Assembly (NCBI RefSeq): GCF_026460985.1
Contig: NZ_JAPKNM010000068.1
Coordinates: 28,177-92,176 of the forward strand
DNA length: 64,000 bases
Direction of reading: 5' to 3'
Origin: Sphingomonas sp.
Lineage (GTDB): Bacteria > Pseudomonadota > Alphaproteobacteria > Sphingomonadales > Sphingomonadaceae
Part shown: piece by piece, positions 37,159 through 46,696 of the stretch
Numbering within the stretch: the first letter of the stretch is position 1
Layout of the letters: every line of letters starts with the position of its first letter
The notes under the pieces: model-generated
Told to the model about the DNA's origin: nothing
Databases searched by the model: none
The model's input: only the letters and a program-made list of their open reading frames with translations
Made by a program: the position numbers and the translations under genes

Positions 37159-37806
37159 TTACTCCGCAGCCCGCACGATAGGCCCGAAATCGAGCTCGGC
37201 CTGCGCGACGGGGGCGAAGCTGCGGCGGTGGTGCGGCGTCGGCCCGAGCGTGCGCAGCGCTTCCTGGTGGAACTTGGCCGAATAGCCCTTGTTGCTCGCC
37301 CAGCCATAGCCGGGATGGAGAAGGTCGAGCTCGGCCATCATGCAGTCGCGCCGGTGCTTGGCGACGATCGAGGCCGCCGCGATCGACAGGCACAAGGCGT
37401 CTCCGCCCACCACCGCATGGCTCTGGTGGTTCCAATCGGGGCAGCGATTGCCGTCGACCAACACGAAGGCCGGCACGAAGCCGAGCGCGTCCACCGCGCG
37501 GGTCATCGCCAGCATCGATGCCCAGAAGATGTTGAGCGTATCGATCTCCTCGACGCTCGCGATCCCGACGCCGACCCGCGCGCATGCGAGCAGTTCGGCG
37601 CAGAGCCGCTCGCGCTTGGCAGCGGTCAGCACCTTCGAATCGTCGATGCCTTCGGGGATGCATTTGGGATCGAGCACCACCGCCGCGGCGACCACCGGCC
37701 CGGCGAGCGGCCCGCGCCCCGCCTCGTCCACGCCCGCCACCGGGCCCTTGTGCAGGCGCTGGAAGCGGCGTTCGAACTTCAGATCAGGCCCAGGATCCTT
37801 AGGCAT
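37159..37806 (-). CDS. rnhB: Ribonuclease HII
   Basis: The 215-residue enzyme removes ribonucleotides from DNA. It has the family motif GVDEAGRGPLAG with acidic Asp27 and Glu28, the lysine-containing DDSKVLTAAKR, the third acidic residue in FVLVDGNRCP and the C-terminal SNKGYSAKFH. The ATG at 37804-37806 lies inside the end of the upstream thiD-VOC gene, which overlaps it by 8 bases. Confidence 0.96.
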   Translation of the reverse strand: MPKDPGPDLKFERRFQRLHKGPVAGVDEAGRGPLAGPVVAAAVVLDPKCIPEGIDDSKVLTAAKRERLCAELLACARVGVGIASVEEIDTLNIFWASMLAMTRAVDALGFVPAFVLVDGNRCPDWNHQSHAVVGGDALCLSIAAASIVAKHRRDCMMAELDLLHPGYGWASNKGYSAKFHQEALRTLGPTPHHRRSFAPVAQAELDFGPIVRAAE

Positions 37807-38956
37807 CGTCGAGCCGCCATGGCGGAAAGCGGCGCATCTCGCCAGCCTGGTAGAGGCGGACCGAATTGCCCGCCGGATCGCGCAGCCGCGCCTCGCGCCA
37901 GCCCCAGGGCTCGTCCTTGGGTTCCTGCTCGAACTTGAACCCCTGCTGCTGGAGATAGGCGACGGTCACGTCCAGGTCGCCGCATTCGAAATACACCACC
38001 GGCGCGGTGTAGCTCTCGTCGGTGGCGACCGAGAAGGTCGCGCCGCCCTCGGTCTCGAAGCGGGCGTAGCGCGGGCTGGCGCGGACCACCTGCCGCAGGC
38101 CGAGCAACCGGTAGAAGCGCTCGCTCGCGGCCAGGTCCTGCGCGGGGACGGTAACCTGGTTCAGCATCGGCTCGAAGAAGCTCATGTTGAGATCGAGCCG
38201 GACGGCCTGCTGCCCCATCGGCCCGTGCCCGCGGCCGAGCTCGGGCGCGGCGCGCATCGCGATCCGCACGAAGCGCCGCGCACGCGCCACCGCCTCGGGC
38301 AGGTCCCATTCCTGCGCCAGCCCGCAGGCTATCGCCGAGGACAAGGTGCAGCCGGTGCCGTGCGTCGCCGCGCTCTCGATCCTGGGATCGCTCCATTCGA
38401 TCTCGGGCGGATCGTCGGGATTCGCCGAATGGAGCCGGTCGGTCACTTGCGGCGTCTCGCCATGCCCGCCCTTCACGAGCACGGCGCAGCGATGCGCCGC
38501 CACCAAAGCCGCGGGGCTGCCGCCGAGCGCCTCCAGCTCGGGCAGGTTGGGCGTCACCACCGTCGCGCGCGCCATCAGCCGCTCGAACGCGGCGATGGTC
38601 GCGTCGTCGGCGAGCGTCGCGCCGCTGGTCGCGACCATGACGGGATCGAACACCACCGGCACGCCGGGCAGCTCGCCGAGCTTCTCGGCCACCGCCAATG
38701 CGGTGCGCGCCGATCCGATCATCCCGATCTTGATCGCGTCGACCCCGAGATCGCGCACCACCGCGTCGATCTGCGCGATCACCATGTCGGTGGGCACCGG
38801 ATGCACGCCGGTGACGCCCAGCGTGTTCTGCGCGGTGATCGCCGTGATCGCGGTCATCGCATGGCCGCCGAGCATGGTGACGGTCTTGATGTCGGCCTGG
38901 ATCCCCGCGCCGCCGCCCGAGTCCGAACCGGCAATGATCAGGATACGCGGCGTCAT
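37799..38956 (-). CDS. thiD: Hydroxymethylpyrimidine (phosphate) kinase fused to a VOC domain
   Basis: The 385-residue protein is in two parts in one frame. Residues 1-250 are ThiD, which phosphorylates HMP and HMP-P for thiamine synthesis: GSDSGGGAGIQADIKT, TAQNTLGV, MIGSARTA, VVTPNLPELEAL and the anion hole THGTGCTLSSAIA. Residues 258-385 are a vicinal-oxygen-chelate (glyoxalase/bleomycin-resistance) domain: MLNQVTVPAQDLAASERFY, ECGDLDVTVAYLQQQGFKF and RDPAGNSVRLYQAG. A Met at residue 258 (38185) could have been a separate VOC start. SD GGGGAA precedes the ATG at 38956. No TPP riboswitch was seen. Confidence 0.88.
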   Translation of the reverse strand: MTPRILIIAGSDSGGGAGIQADIKTVTMLGGHAMTAITAITAQNTLGVTGVHPVPTDMVIAQIDAVVRDLGVDAIKIGMIGSARTALAVAEKLGELPGVPVVFDPVMVATSGATLADDATIAAFERLMARATVVTPNLPELEALGGSPAALVAAHRCAVLVKGGHGETPQVTDRLHSANPDDPPEIEWSDPRIESAATHGTGCTLSSAIACGLAQEWDLPEAVARARRFVRIAMRAAPELGRGHGPMGQQAVRLDLNMSFFEPMLNQVTVPAQDLAASERFYRLLGLRQVVRASPRYARFETEGGATFSVATDESYTAPVVYFECGDLDVTVAYLQQQGFKFEQEPKDEPWGWREARLRDPAGNSVRLYQAGEMRRFPPWRLDDA

Positions 38957-38973
38957 ACCGTTCCCCTTTCGGC

Positions 38974-39053
38974 ACCCTGAACTTGTTTCAGGGTCCACCG
39001 TGCCGCAAGCGATGTCGCCGGTGGAGCGATGGATGCTGAAACAAGTTCAGCAT
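38974..39053. repeat. Paired REP-like hairpins upstream of thiD
   Basis: Hairpin ACCCTGAA-loop-TTCAGGGT is at 38974-38994 and ATGCTGAA-loop-TTCAGCAT is at 39033-39053. The two arms are imperfect inverted copies of each other. They lie between the DUF1272 gene and thiD. Confidence 0.8.
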
Positions 39054-39077
39054 GACGGAAGAAAAACAACGACATTG

Positions 39078-39302
39078 CTAGCCCTTGAAACGGCGTTCCG
39101 TGCTCGCCGGATTGTTGACGAGCGCCTTACCAGTTCGCGTCGGCCGGTCCATCAGTTCGCCGCCGCAATTGGGGCACCTGTCGTCGAGCGCGTCGGCGCA
39201 GGCCGCGCAGAAGGTGCATTCGAACGAGCAGAGGAACGCGCCCGGATCGTCGGCGGGCAGATCGGCGCCGCAGCGTTCGCAATCGGGGCGCATTTCGAGC
39301 AT
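39078..39302 (-). CDS. DUF1272 zinc-binding small protein
   Basis: The 74-residue protein has the DUF1272 cysteine pattern (PDCERCGADLP, CSFECTFCAACAD, RCPNCGGEL), eight cysteines in pairs that could bind two zinc ions. Its function is unknown. The start ATG at 39302 overlaps the glmM stop (TGATG), so it is translated with glmM. A Met three residues downstream is the alternative start. Confidence 0.85.
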   Translation of the reverse strand: MLEMRPDCERCGADLPADDPGAFLCSFECTFCAACADALDDRCPNCGGELMDRPTRTGKALVNNPASTERRFKG

Positions 39303-40642
39303 CAGGCCGCCGCCGCGCGCACCGCGTCGCATACGCGGTCGACCACGGCCTCGACCTGCCCGCGATCGTCGCCCTCGGCCATTACCCGGATCACCGGCTC
39401 GGTGCCCGAGGCGCGGATCACCAGCCGGCCGTTGCCGTCCAGCTCGGCCTCGGCGGCGGCGATGGCGTCCTTGACCCGCGCCTCCTCGAGCGGCTTACCG
39501 CCCTTGAAGCGGACATTCTTGAGGATCTGCGGCAAGGGATCGAAGCGGTGGAGCACTTCGCTCGCCGGCGCACCCGCGCGCACCAGTTCGGCCATCACCT
39601 GCAGCGCCGCGACCAGCCCGTCGCCGGTGGTGGCGTAATCAGAGAGGATGATGTGGCCGCTCTGCTCGCCGCCGACATTGTAGCCCGACGAGCGCATCTT
39701 CTCGAGCACGTAGCGGTCGCCCACCGCGGTGCGCACCATGCCCAGCCCCTGCGCGGCGAGGTGGCGCTCGAGCCCGAGATTGGACATGACCGTGGTCACC
39801 AGCCCGCCGCCCGCCAGCCTGCCCTGCCGCGCCCAGCCGCCGGCGATCAGCGCCATCAACTGGTCGCCGTCGATCACCCGGCCGGTCTCGTCGACCACGA
39901 TCAGCCGGTCGGCGTCGCCGTCCAGCGCGATGCCGATCTGCGCGCCGCTCGCCACCACCGTCTCGCACAGGGTCTCGGGCGCGGTCGAGCCGACCCCGTC
40001 GTTGATGTTCTTGCCGTTGGGGGTGACGCCGATCGCGATCACCTCGGCGCCCAGCTCCCACAAGGCCGAGGGCGCGACCTGGTATGCGGCGCCGTTGGCG
40101 CAATCGACCACGACCTTGAGCCCGTCGAGCGTCAGGTCACCCGGGAAGGTCGACTTGGCGGCGTGGATGTAGCGCCCGCGCGCATCCTCCACGCGCCGCG
40201 CCCGCCCGATATTCTGCGCGCGCGCCAGCGGCACCTCGCCGTCGATCAGCGCCTCGATCGCGAGCTCGTCCTCGTCGGAAAGCTTGTAGCCGTCGGGCCC
40301 GAACAGCTTGATGCCGTTGTCGGCGTAAGGGTTATGGCTCGCCGAGATCATCACGCCCATGTCGGCGCGCATCGACTGGGTGAGCATCGCCACCGCGGGG
40401 GTGGGCATCGGCCCGACCAGCACCACGTCCATGCCGACGCTGGTGAACCCCGCGACCATCGCATTCTCGAGCATATAGCCCGAGAGTCGGGTATCCTTCC
40501 CGATCACCACGCGGTGCTTGTGCTCGCCGCGCACGAAATGCGCGCCCGCGGCCATCCCCACCTTCATCGCCATCGCCGCGGTCATCGTCGAGACGTTGGT
40601 CGTCCCGCGAATTCCGTCCGTACCGAAATATTTTCTTGCCAT
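39302..40642 (-). CDS. glmM: Phosphoglucosamine mutase
   Basis: The 446-residue enzyme interconverts glucosamine-6-phosphate and glucosamine-1-phosphate for peptidoglycan and lipopolysaccharide precursors. [10 protein letters not shown] at the N-terminus, the phosphoserine loop [13 protein letters not shown] (Ser102), the metal loop [13 protein letters not shown] and the sugar loop GGEQSGHI are all present. ATG at 40642 begins just before KYFGTDG; the upstream extension to 40702 is not needed. Confidence 0.96.
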   Translation of the reverse strand: MARKYFGTDGIRGTTNVSTMTAAMAMKVGMAAGAHFVRGEHKHRVVIGKDTRLSGYMLENAMVAGFTSVGMDVVLVGPMPTPAVAMLTQSMRADMGVMISASHNPYADNGIKLFGPDGYKLSDEDELAIEALIDGEVPLARAQNIGRARRVEDARGRYIHAAKSTFPGDLTLDGLKVVVDCANGAAYQVAPSALWELGAEVIAIGVTPNGKNINDGVGSTAPETLCETVVASGAQIGIALDGDADRLIVVDETGRVIDGDQLMALIAGGWARQGRLAGGGLVTTVMSNLGLERHLAAQGLGMVRTAVGDRYVLEKMRSSGYNVGGEQSGHIILSDYATTGDGLVAALQVMAELVRAGAPASEVLHRFDPLPQILKNVRFKGGKPLEEARVKDAIAAAEAELDGNGRLVIRASGTEPVIRVMAEGDDRGQVEAVVDRVCDAVRAAAA

Positions 40643-40713
40643 GCCCTGCCTGTTCGCGCCCTTGTGGCGTTTCGTGCCCGCAGAGATAGCGGCGAAAACC
40701 ACAAAGGGCGAGC

Positions 40714-41982
40714 ATGTCGCAACCTACCCGCATTCTTCTGGCCCTGATCGTCGGCCTTGCCATCGGCGCACTGCTCGCCGCCTATGCACCCGCTGCCGCC
40801 CTTTCGGCGGCGGATATCGCGCAGCCGATCGGCCAGGCCTGGCTCAACGGCCTGCAAATGACGATCGTTCCGCTGGTCGTCGCGCTGTTGATCACCGGCG
40901 TCGCCGCGACGACCGAGGCCGCGCAGGCCGGCCGCCTCGCGGGCCGCGCGATTGCACTCTACAGCGTGCTGATGTTCCTGTCGGCCGCCGCGGCCGCGCT
41001 GCTGACGCCGCTGTTGCTGCAGCTGTTTCCACTGCCGCAGGAATCGGCGGCGAACCTACGCGCAGCGCTCTCCGGGGCCGGTCAGATCGGCCCGATGCCC
41101 CCGATGGGCGAGTTTTTGGCGGCGATCATCCCGGCCAACATCGTCAAGGCCGCGGCGGAGAATGCGTTCCTGTCGCTCATCATCTTCGCGCTGATCTTCG
41201 CCTTTGCGCTCACCCGCGTCGACGATGCCGGGCGCAGGATGATGACCGGCTTCTTCATCGCGCTGCGCGACGTGATGCTCGTAGTCATCGACTGGGTATT
41301 GTGGGTCGGCCCGGTGGGTGTGTTCGCCCTCGCCTTCGTCGTAGGTGCCAAGGCGGGTACCGGCGCGTTTGGCGCGCTGATCCACTATATCCTGATCGTG
41401 TCCGCGGTGGGGCTGGCGGTGTCGCTGTTCGCCTATCCCGCTGCGGTTATCGGCGGCCGGGTGCGCTTCATGCGTTTCGCGCGCGCCGCGCTCCCCAGCC
41501 AGGCAGTTGCGATCAGCACCCAGTCGTCGCTCGCGACGCTGCCCGTGATGGTCGAGGGATCGAGCAAGATCGGCGTGCCGGTGGCGGTCTCGGGCGTGAC
41601 GCTGCCTTTGGCGGTAGCGATCCTGCGCGCGACCGGGCCAGCGATGAACTTCGCGGTCGCCATCTACATCGCCGAATGGTTCGGCGTGCCGCTAACCCCG
41701 GCAACGCTGGCGCTGGGCACGATCGTCGCGATGCTGACCTCGCTCGGATCGGTCAGCCTGCCGGGGACGGTAAGCTATATCAGCGCGATCGCGCCGGTCG
41801 CCTCGACGCTCGGCGCGCCGGTGGCGCCACTGGGCCTGCTCGTCGCGGTCGAGACCCTGCCGGACATCATGCGCACCGTAGGCAACGTCACCTGGGACGT
41901 TGCCGCCACCGCGTGGCTGTCGCGTCGCACCGGCAAGGTGCCGCTCGACGAGGCGGACGCGATGCTCGCCGAGCGCGAATAG
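40714..41982 (+). CDS. Dicarboxylate/amino acid:cation symporter
   Basis: The 422-residue inner-membrane protein has about eight membrane segments plus two re-entrant loops typical of the DAACS (GltP/DctA) family. [15 protein letters not shown] [12 protein letters not shown] and the substrate-binding region [19 protein letters not shown] in the C-terminal half are the family landmarks. It would co-transport a dicarboxylate or acidic amino acid with protons or sodium. It is divergent from glmM with a 71-bp gap. Confidence 0.9.
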   Translation: MSQPTRILLALIVGLAIGALLAAYAPAAALSAADIAQPIGQAWLNGLQMTIVPLVVALLITGVAATTEAAQAGRLAGRAIALYSVLMFLSAAAAALLTPLLLQLFPLPQESAANLRAALSGAGQIGPMPPMGEFLAAIIPANIVKAAAENAFLSLIIFALIFAFALTRVDDAGRRMMTGFFIALRDVMLVVIDWVLWVGPVGVFALAFVVGAKAGTGAFGALIHYILIVSAVGLAVSLFAYPAAVIGGRVRFMRFARAALPSQAVAISTQSSLATLPVMVEGSSKIGVPVAVSGVTLPLAVAILRATGPAMNFAVAIYIAEWFGVPLTPATLALGTIVAMLTSLGSVSLPGTVSYISAIAPVASTLGAPVAPLGLLVAVETLPDIMRTVGNVTWDVAATAWLSRRTGKVPLDEADAMLAERE

Positions 41983-41989
41983 GCGCGCC

Positions 41990-43339
41990 CTACTTCAGCA
42001 GCACCAGCTCTTCCGCCATGCTCGGATGGAGCGCGACAGTGTCGTCGAACGCCTCCTTGGTGAGCCCGGCCTTCACCGCCACCGCCGCGGCCTGGAGGAT
42101 CTCCGGCGCGTCGGGGCCGATCATGTGGATGCCGACCACGCGGCCGGTCATCCCGTCGCACACCATCTTGTAGAGCGCCCGCTCGTTGCGATTGGCGAGG
42201 ACGTTCTTCATCGCGCGGAAGTCCGAGGTGTATACCTTGACCGAGCCGAGCTTGTTGCGCGCCTCGCCCTCGGTCATGCCCACTGCGGCGATCGGCGGAT
42301 GGCTGAACACCGCGCTCGGCACATTGCCGTAATCGACCGTCTTGGGCTTGCCGCCGAAGATCGTGTCGGCAAAGGCCTGCCCCTCGCGGATCGCGATCGG
42401 GGTGAGCTGGATGCGATTGGTCACGTCACCCACGGCATAGATGCTGTCGACGTTCGTGCGGTTCTGCGCATCGACCTTGATCGCGCCCTTGGCGTCGAGC
42501 TCGACGCCGGCTTCCTCCAGCCCGAGCCCCGTGGAATTGGGCACCCGGCCGGTGGCGAAGAGCACCACATCGACTTCGACCGGTTCCTGCCCGGTGAGGA
42601 ACACCTTGAGGCAGCCGTTTTCGAGCTTCTCGATCTTTTCGAACTCGGCGTGGAAGCGGAAGTCGATCCCCTTGGTCAGCGAGATCTGGAGCAATCGGTC
42701 GCGCACCGAATGGTCATAGCCGCGCAGGATCACGTCGGTGCGGTTGACCACGATCACATGGCTGCCGAACTCGTTGAAGATCCCCGCGAACTCATTGGCG
42801 ATATAGCCGCCGCCCGCGATCATGATGCGCCGCGGCAGGCTCTCGAGGTGGAACGCCTCGTTCGAGGTGATGCCATGCTCGTTACCCGGAAACTCGGGGA
42901 TGTGCGGATGCGCGCCGGTGGCGACGAGAATGTATTTCGACGTGATCTTCTTGCCCGAGGCCAGGGTGACTTCGTGCGGCCCGGTCACGGTCGCGCGCTC
43001 GAGGATGATCTCGGCGCCGGCATTCTCCAGCCCCTGGGTATAGAGCCCGTTGAGCCGGTCGACATCGGCGAGGACATTGTCGCGCAGCGTCGCCCAGTCG
43101 AAGGCGCAGTCAATGGGCACCTGCCAGCCGAAGCGCTTGGCGTCCTTCAAATCCTCGGCGAAATGCGCGCCGTAGACGAGCAGCTTCTTGGGCACGCAGC
43201 CGCGGATCACGCAGGTGCCGCCGACGCGATATTCCTCGGCGACCGCCACCCGGGCGCCATAGGCCGAGGAGACGCGCGAGGCGCGCACGCCCCCCGACCC
43301 CGCGCCGATGACGAAGAGATCGTAATCGTATTCGGCCAC
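41990..43339 (-). CDS. gor: Glutathione-disulfide reductase
   Basis: The 449-residue flavoenzyme reduces oxidised glutathione with NADPH. The FAD-binding GAGSGGVRAS is at the N-terminus, the redox disulfide is Cys43/Cys48 in GGTCVIRGCVPKK, the NAD(P) region IAGGGYIANEF follows, and the C-terminal dimer motif includes VALHPSMAEE with the active-site His. The start is GTG at 43339, preceded by GGAGAG. It converges on the symporter gene, with 7 bp between the stops. Confidence 0.95.
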   Translation of the reverse strand: MAEYDYDLFVIGAGSGGVRASRVSSAYGARVAVAEEYRVGGTCVIRGCVPKKLLVYGAHFAEDLKDAKRFGWQVPIDCAFDWATLRDNVLADVDRLNGLYTQGLENAGAEIILERATVTGPHEVTLASGKKITSKYILVATGAHPHIPEFPGNEHGITSNEAFHLESLPRRIMIAGGGYIANEFAGIFNEFGSHVIVVNRTDVILRGYDHSVRDRLLQISLTKGIDFRFHAEFEKIEKLENGCLKVFLTGQEPVEVDVVLFATGRVPNSTGLGLEEAGVELDAKGAIKVDAQNRTNVDSIYAVGDVTNRIQLTPIAIREGQAFADTIFGGKPKTVDYGNVPSAVFSHPPIAAVGMTEGEARNKLGSVKVYTSDFRAMKNVLANRNERALYKMVCDGMTGRVVGIHMIGPDAPEILQAAAVAVKAGLTKEAFDDTVALHPSMAEELVLLK

Positions 43340-43358
43340 CCACGCTCTCCCGCTTTGG

Positions 43359-44033
43359 TCAGGGGCGCGAGATAGGGGGTGTCGGGCGCGATGCCAATGA
43401 CGGCGCGCGCGCCTGGACGAGATCGGTGCGGCGCGAGAGAAAATAGAGCAGCCAGGCGATGCCGATCGCGCCGATCGCGCCGAGGATCGCGGCGGGACCG
43501 ATCGCGTCGGGCGGGACGAAATGCGTGGCGAGCAATGCGAGCGCGATCAGGCTGCCGACCCAGAGGTGCAGCGCCGTCCGCCACGCATTGCCGCGGCGAT
43601 AGCGGTCGGCGAACTCGGCCGGCATGGGTGCGCGCAGCGCGAGCGAGGCCGCGATACGGCCGCGCAGCGCCTTGAGGTCGCGGCGATAGCGCCAGAGCAG
43701 ATGGAGATCGGCGCCATGCCAGAGCAGCAGCCCGCCCATCACGATCGCGCCGATCGCGCTGCCGTCCAACCCCAGCACCGGTTGCAGCGCGAGGAGCACG
43801 GAGGCGAACGCGAAGATGATCCCGAACATCGCCCATTGCGGCGGCGGACGGCTGTCGACGATGAACTTGTCGATGATCGCGAACGCCTCTTCGCGCCACG
43901 GCGCGATCGCGTCCGCCGGGATCGGCAGCATGCGTCCGTCGCCGGCGCTGAACATCGTGCCCAGCGGCGAGTGCGCGAACCAGCGCTCGACCGCCGCGCG
44001 CTCGCTCTCCCGCACTCGCTTCTCGTGGTTCAT
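43359..44033 (-). CDS. 2TM-domain membrane protein of unknown function
   Basis: The 224-residue protein starts with a cytoplasmic part, then has two hydrophobic segments (about 75-115, AMFGIIFAFASVLLALQPV and GAIVMGGLLLWHG), a charged helical stretch, and two more (about 170-215). The upstream frame to 44204 overlaps a REP repeat and is not coding; ATG at 44033 is the natural start. The function is unknown. It lies 20 bp upstream of gor in the same direction. Confidence 0.7.
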   Translation of the reverse strand: MNHEKRVRESERAAVERWFAHSPLGTMFSAGDGRMLPIPADAIAPWREEAFAIIDKFIVDSRPPPQWAMFGIIFAFASVLLALQPVLGLDGSAIGAIVMGGLLLWHGADLHLLWRYRRDLKALRGRIAASLALRAPMPAEFADRYRRGNAWRTALHLWVGSLIALALLATHFVPPDAIGPAAILGAIGAIGIAWLLYFLSRRTDLVQARAPSLASRPTPPISRP

Positions 44034-44111
44034 CGCCCCGCCCCTCGCCGTGCGGGGCGATGCTAGCGCATCAAGGGTAACCGATTGCTTGCCGCCAGGC
44101 CGCACACAATC

Positions 44112-44219
44112 CGTCACCCCGGCCTTGTGCCGGGGTCCACGGTGCCGCGCTGGAAGGGCCAGAAGCTCAAGCTTCTCCCCCATCCTCCCTGTGGCCCCCG
44201 GCACAAGGCCGGGGTGACG
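44112..44219. repeat. Mirrored pair of REP-like palindromes
   Basis: The 29-base arms at 44112-44140 and 44191-44219 are inverted copies with one mismatch. The left arm equals the left arm of the copy at 35375. Between them lies a small dyad AGAAGCT/AGCTTCT. Confidence 0.9.
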
Positions 44220-44232
44220 AACTAAAGAGAAG

Positions 44233-45726
44233 TCAGCCGAAGGCGCGACGGATCAGGTCGCTGGTCGAGGGATCGAAGTCGCCACCGCCGGCCGCCGCCG
44301 CCTTGGCCATCTCCTTGCCGAGCTCGACGCCGAACTGGTCGAACGGATTGATGCCCAGCAGCACCGCGTTCACGAAGGTGCGCTGCTCGTAGAAGGCCAG
44401 CAGCGCGCCCAGAGTCCGCGGATCGAGCGTGTCGAGCAGCAGCGTCGACGAGGGCCGATCGCCCGGATAGGCGCGCGCCAGGTCGTCATGCGCCTTGCCC
44501 GCCATCAGCGCGGCACCCTGCGCGAACATGTTGAGCAGCAGCTGGTTGTGGTGCGCGTCGTTCTGCGCGTCGCCCGGCTCGATCACGCCGACGAACTCGA
44601 CCGGCACGAGCCGCGTGCCTTGGTGGAGCAGCTGGAACACCGCATGCTGCGCATCGGTGCCGACGCCGCCCCAAGTGATCGGCGCGGTCGGCCAGTCGAC
44701 CGGCTGCCCCTCGGCAGTGACGCGCTTGCCGTTCGATTCCATCTCGAGCTGCTGGAGATAGCTCGGCAGCAGCCGCAGCCTCTCGTCATAGGCGAAGGTG
44801 GCGCGCGTCTCGCAGCCGCGCGCCTGGGTGTAATAGAGGTCGGCGAAGGCCGCGAGCGCCGGTGCGTTCTTCTCCAGCGGCGTCAGGCGGAAATGGCGGT
44901 CCATCTCGGCCGCCCCCTCCAGCATCTCCTCGAACGCCTCCCAGCCGAGCGCCAGCGCCGCCGGGAAGCCGATCGACGACCAGAGCGAGTAGCGCCCGCC
45001 GACCGACTCGGCGAAGGGCAGCACGCGCGTCTCGTCGACGCCCCATTCGATCGCCTTCTCCGGCGCCGCGGTCAGCGCCACGACGCGGCCATAGGGATCC
45101 TCGACGCCGTTGCCCTCCAACCAGGCGAGCGCGCTGTCGGCGTTGAGCATCGTCTCGGTGGTGGTGAAGGTCTTGGAGGCGACCGCGACCAGGGTCGCCT
45201 GCGGATCGAACCGCTCGAGCGCCTCTTCGAGCGCGAGCCCGTCGACGTTCGAGACCACCGCCACGTCGTAGCGATCGGCGTCGCGACCGAGCGCGTCGAC
45301 CAGCAGATCGGGGCCGAGCGCCGATCCGCCGATGCCGATATGGAGGATGTGCCGCACCGGCCCCAGCGCCTCGGCCTCGATCGCGTCGATCAGCGCGCGC
45401 ATCCGGGCATGGAAGCCGCGCGCGCGCGCCACGCTCTCGGGCGCGCCCTCGCCGCGCTCGGCGCTGTGCTCGGCGGCGCGGCCCTCGGTGACGTTGATCG
45501 CCTGGCCCGCGAACAGCGCGTCGCGCTTCGCGGTTAAGCCCATCGAGTCGGCCAGCGCGGCGAAGGCGCCGACGGCCTCGGCGGTCAGGTGCGTCTTCGA
45601 CCAGTCGAAATGGATGCCCGCGACATCGGCCGAAAATCCGCTCACGCGATCCGGATCCGCTTCGAAGAGCTGGGGGAGCGGGGCGGGCTTCAATGCGCGG
45701 ATCGTCGACCAGTCGGGCAAGGCCAT
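44233..45726 (-). CDS. pgi: Glucose-6-phosphate isomerase
   Basis: The 497-residue enzyme links the glucose released from maltodextrins to central metabolism. GIGGSALGPDLLVDAL, VGGRYSLWSSIGFPAAL and the C-terminal QFGVELGKEMA are PGI signatures. Two start codons lie close together: ATG at 45726 has AAGGAG six bases before it, while ATG at 45732 would directly abut it, so 45726 is preferred. Confidence 0.95.
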   Translation of the reverse strand: MALPDWSTIRALKPAPLPQLFEADPDRVSGFSADVAGIHFDWSKTHLTAEAVGAFAALADSMGLTAKRDALFAGQAINVTEGRAAEHSAERGEGAPESVARARGFHARMRALIDAIEAEALGPVRHILHIGIGGSALGPDLLVDALGRDADRYDVAVVSNVDGLALEEALERFDPQATLVAVASKTFTTTETMLNADSALAWLEGNGVEDPYGRVVALTAAPEKAIEWGVDETRVLPFAESVGGRYSLWSSIGFPAALALGWEAFEEMLEGAAEMDRHFRLTPLEKNAPALAAFADLYYTQARGCETRATFAYDERLRLLPSYLQQLEMESNGKRVTAEGQPVDWPTAPITWGGVGTDAQHAVFQLLHQGTRLVPVEFVGVIEPGDAQNDAHHNQLLLNMFAQGAALMAGKAHDDLARAYPGDRPSSTLLLDTLDPRTLGALLAFYEQRTFVNAVLLGINPFDQFGVELGKEMAKAAAAGGGDFDPSTSDLIRRAFG

Positions 45727-45832
45727 GTTCATCTCCTTGGGGGCAGGCTCGTCCCCTAACGTCCCCCAACCGCGGCTGCCAGCCGGATTCAGCCGCTTGA
45801 CCTCCCCGCCCAGCCCAAGCAGAGCACGTCAT

Positions 45833-46696
45833 ATGGATAATGTGCCCTCGACCGAGCCCGAAAAGCCCGCAGCCGACGCTCCCAAGCCCTATTCGGTGGG
45901 GACCGCGAGCGAAAAGCCCAAGTCCGAATGGCGCGATCTCGCGTCGTTCCTGGTCAAGCTCGCGCTGATCGTGTTCGTGGTCCGGAGCTTCATCTTCTCG
46001 CCTTTCTCGATCCCCAGCGAATCGATGCTGCCGCGGCTGCTGATCGGCGACTATCTGTTCATCACCAAGTGGAACTACGGCTATTCCAAGCATTCGCTGC
46101 CGTGGAGCCTGCCGCTGATCCCGGGCCGCGTCTTCCCCGGCACGCCCGAGCGCGGCGACGTGGTGGTGTTCAAGGCGCCGCCGGGCAACGACACCGACTG
46201 GATCAAGCGCGTCATCGGGCTTCCGGGCGACAGCGTGCAGATGGTCGGCGGCCAGTTGATCCTCAACGGCAAGCCGATCCCCAAGGATCGCATCGCGCAG
46301 TTCGTGCTGCCGATCACGCCCAATTTCCAGCGCTGCCAGGCGCAGTTCCAGAATGTCGACGCGCAGGGCAACCAGGTCTGCAGCATCCCGCGCTATCGCG
46401 AGACCTTGCCCAACGGGAAGACCTATGAAGTGCTCGACCAGGGCACCTATCCCAAGGACAATACCGGCATCTACACCGTGCCCGCCGGCCATGTCTTCCT
46501 GATGGGCGACAATCGCGATAACTCGACCGACAGCCGCTTCAGCCATGCCGATGGCGGCATCGAGTTCGTGCCGCTCGAGAATCTCGAGGGCAAGGCGGTG
46601 GTCACCTTCTGGTCGACCGACGGCAGCGCCAATTGGTTCCTGCCCTGGACCTGGTTCACCGCGGCGCGCTGGAGCCGCATCGGAGAGGGCTTCTGA
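45833..46696 (+). CDS. lepB: Signal peptidase I
   Basis: The 287-residue protein has one N-terminal membrane segment (about 38-56) and the serine-lysine dyad: Ser64 in IPSESMLP and Lys124 in WIKRVIGLPGD. The box E motif FLMGDNRDNSTDSR is present. It removes signal peptides of exported proteins, including the many pilins here. Residues 1-35 are a charged cytoplasmic tail. It leads the lepB-rnc-era group. Confidence 0.95.
   Translation: MDNVPSTEPEKPAADAPKPYSVGTASEKPKSEWRDLASFLVKLALIVFVVRSFIFSPFSIPSESMLPRLLIGDYLFITKWNYGYSKHSLPWSLPLIPGRVFPGTPERGDVVVFKAPPGNDTDWIKRVIGLPGDSVQMVGGQLILNGKPIPKDRIAQFVLPITPNFQRCQAQFQNVDAQGNQVCSIPRYRETLPNGKTYEVLDQGTYPKDNTGIYTVPAGHVFLMGDNRDNSTDSRFSHADGGIEFVPLENLEGKAVVTFWSTDGSANWFLPWTWFTAARWSRIGEGF

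Noticed and set aside
38957..39077. A TPP riboswitch upstream of thiD
   Set aside because: The region is a REP-like hairpin pair; the conserved CUGAGA-type core of the THI element is absent.
44034..44204. An N-terminal extension of the membrane protein at 43359-44033
   Set aside because: It is read through the REP pair at 44112-44219 and lacks similarity to any protein segment.
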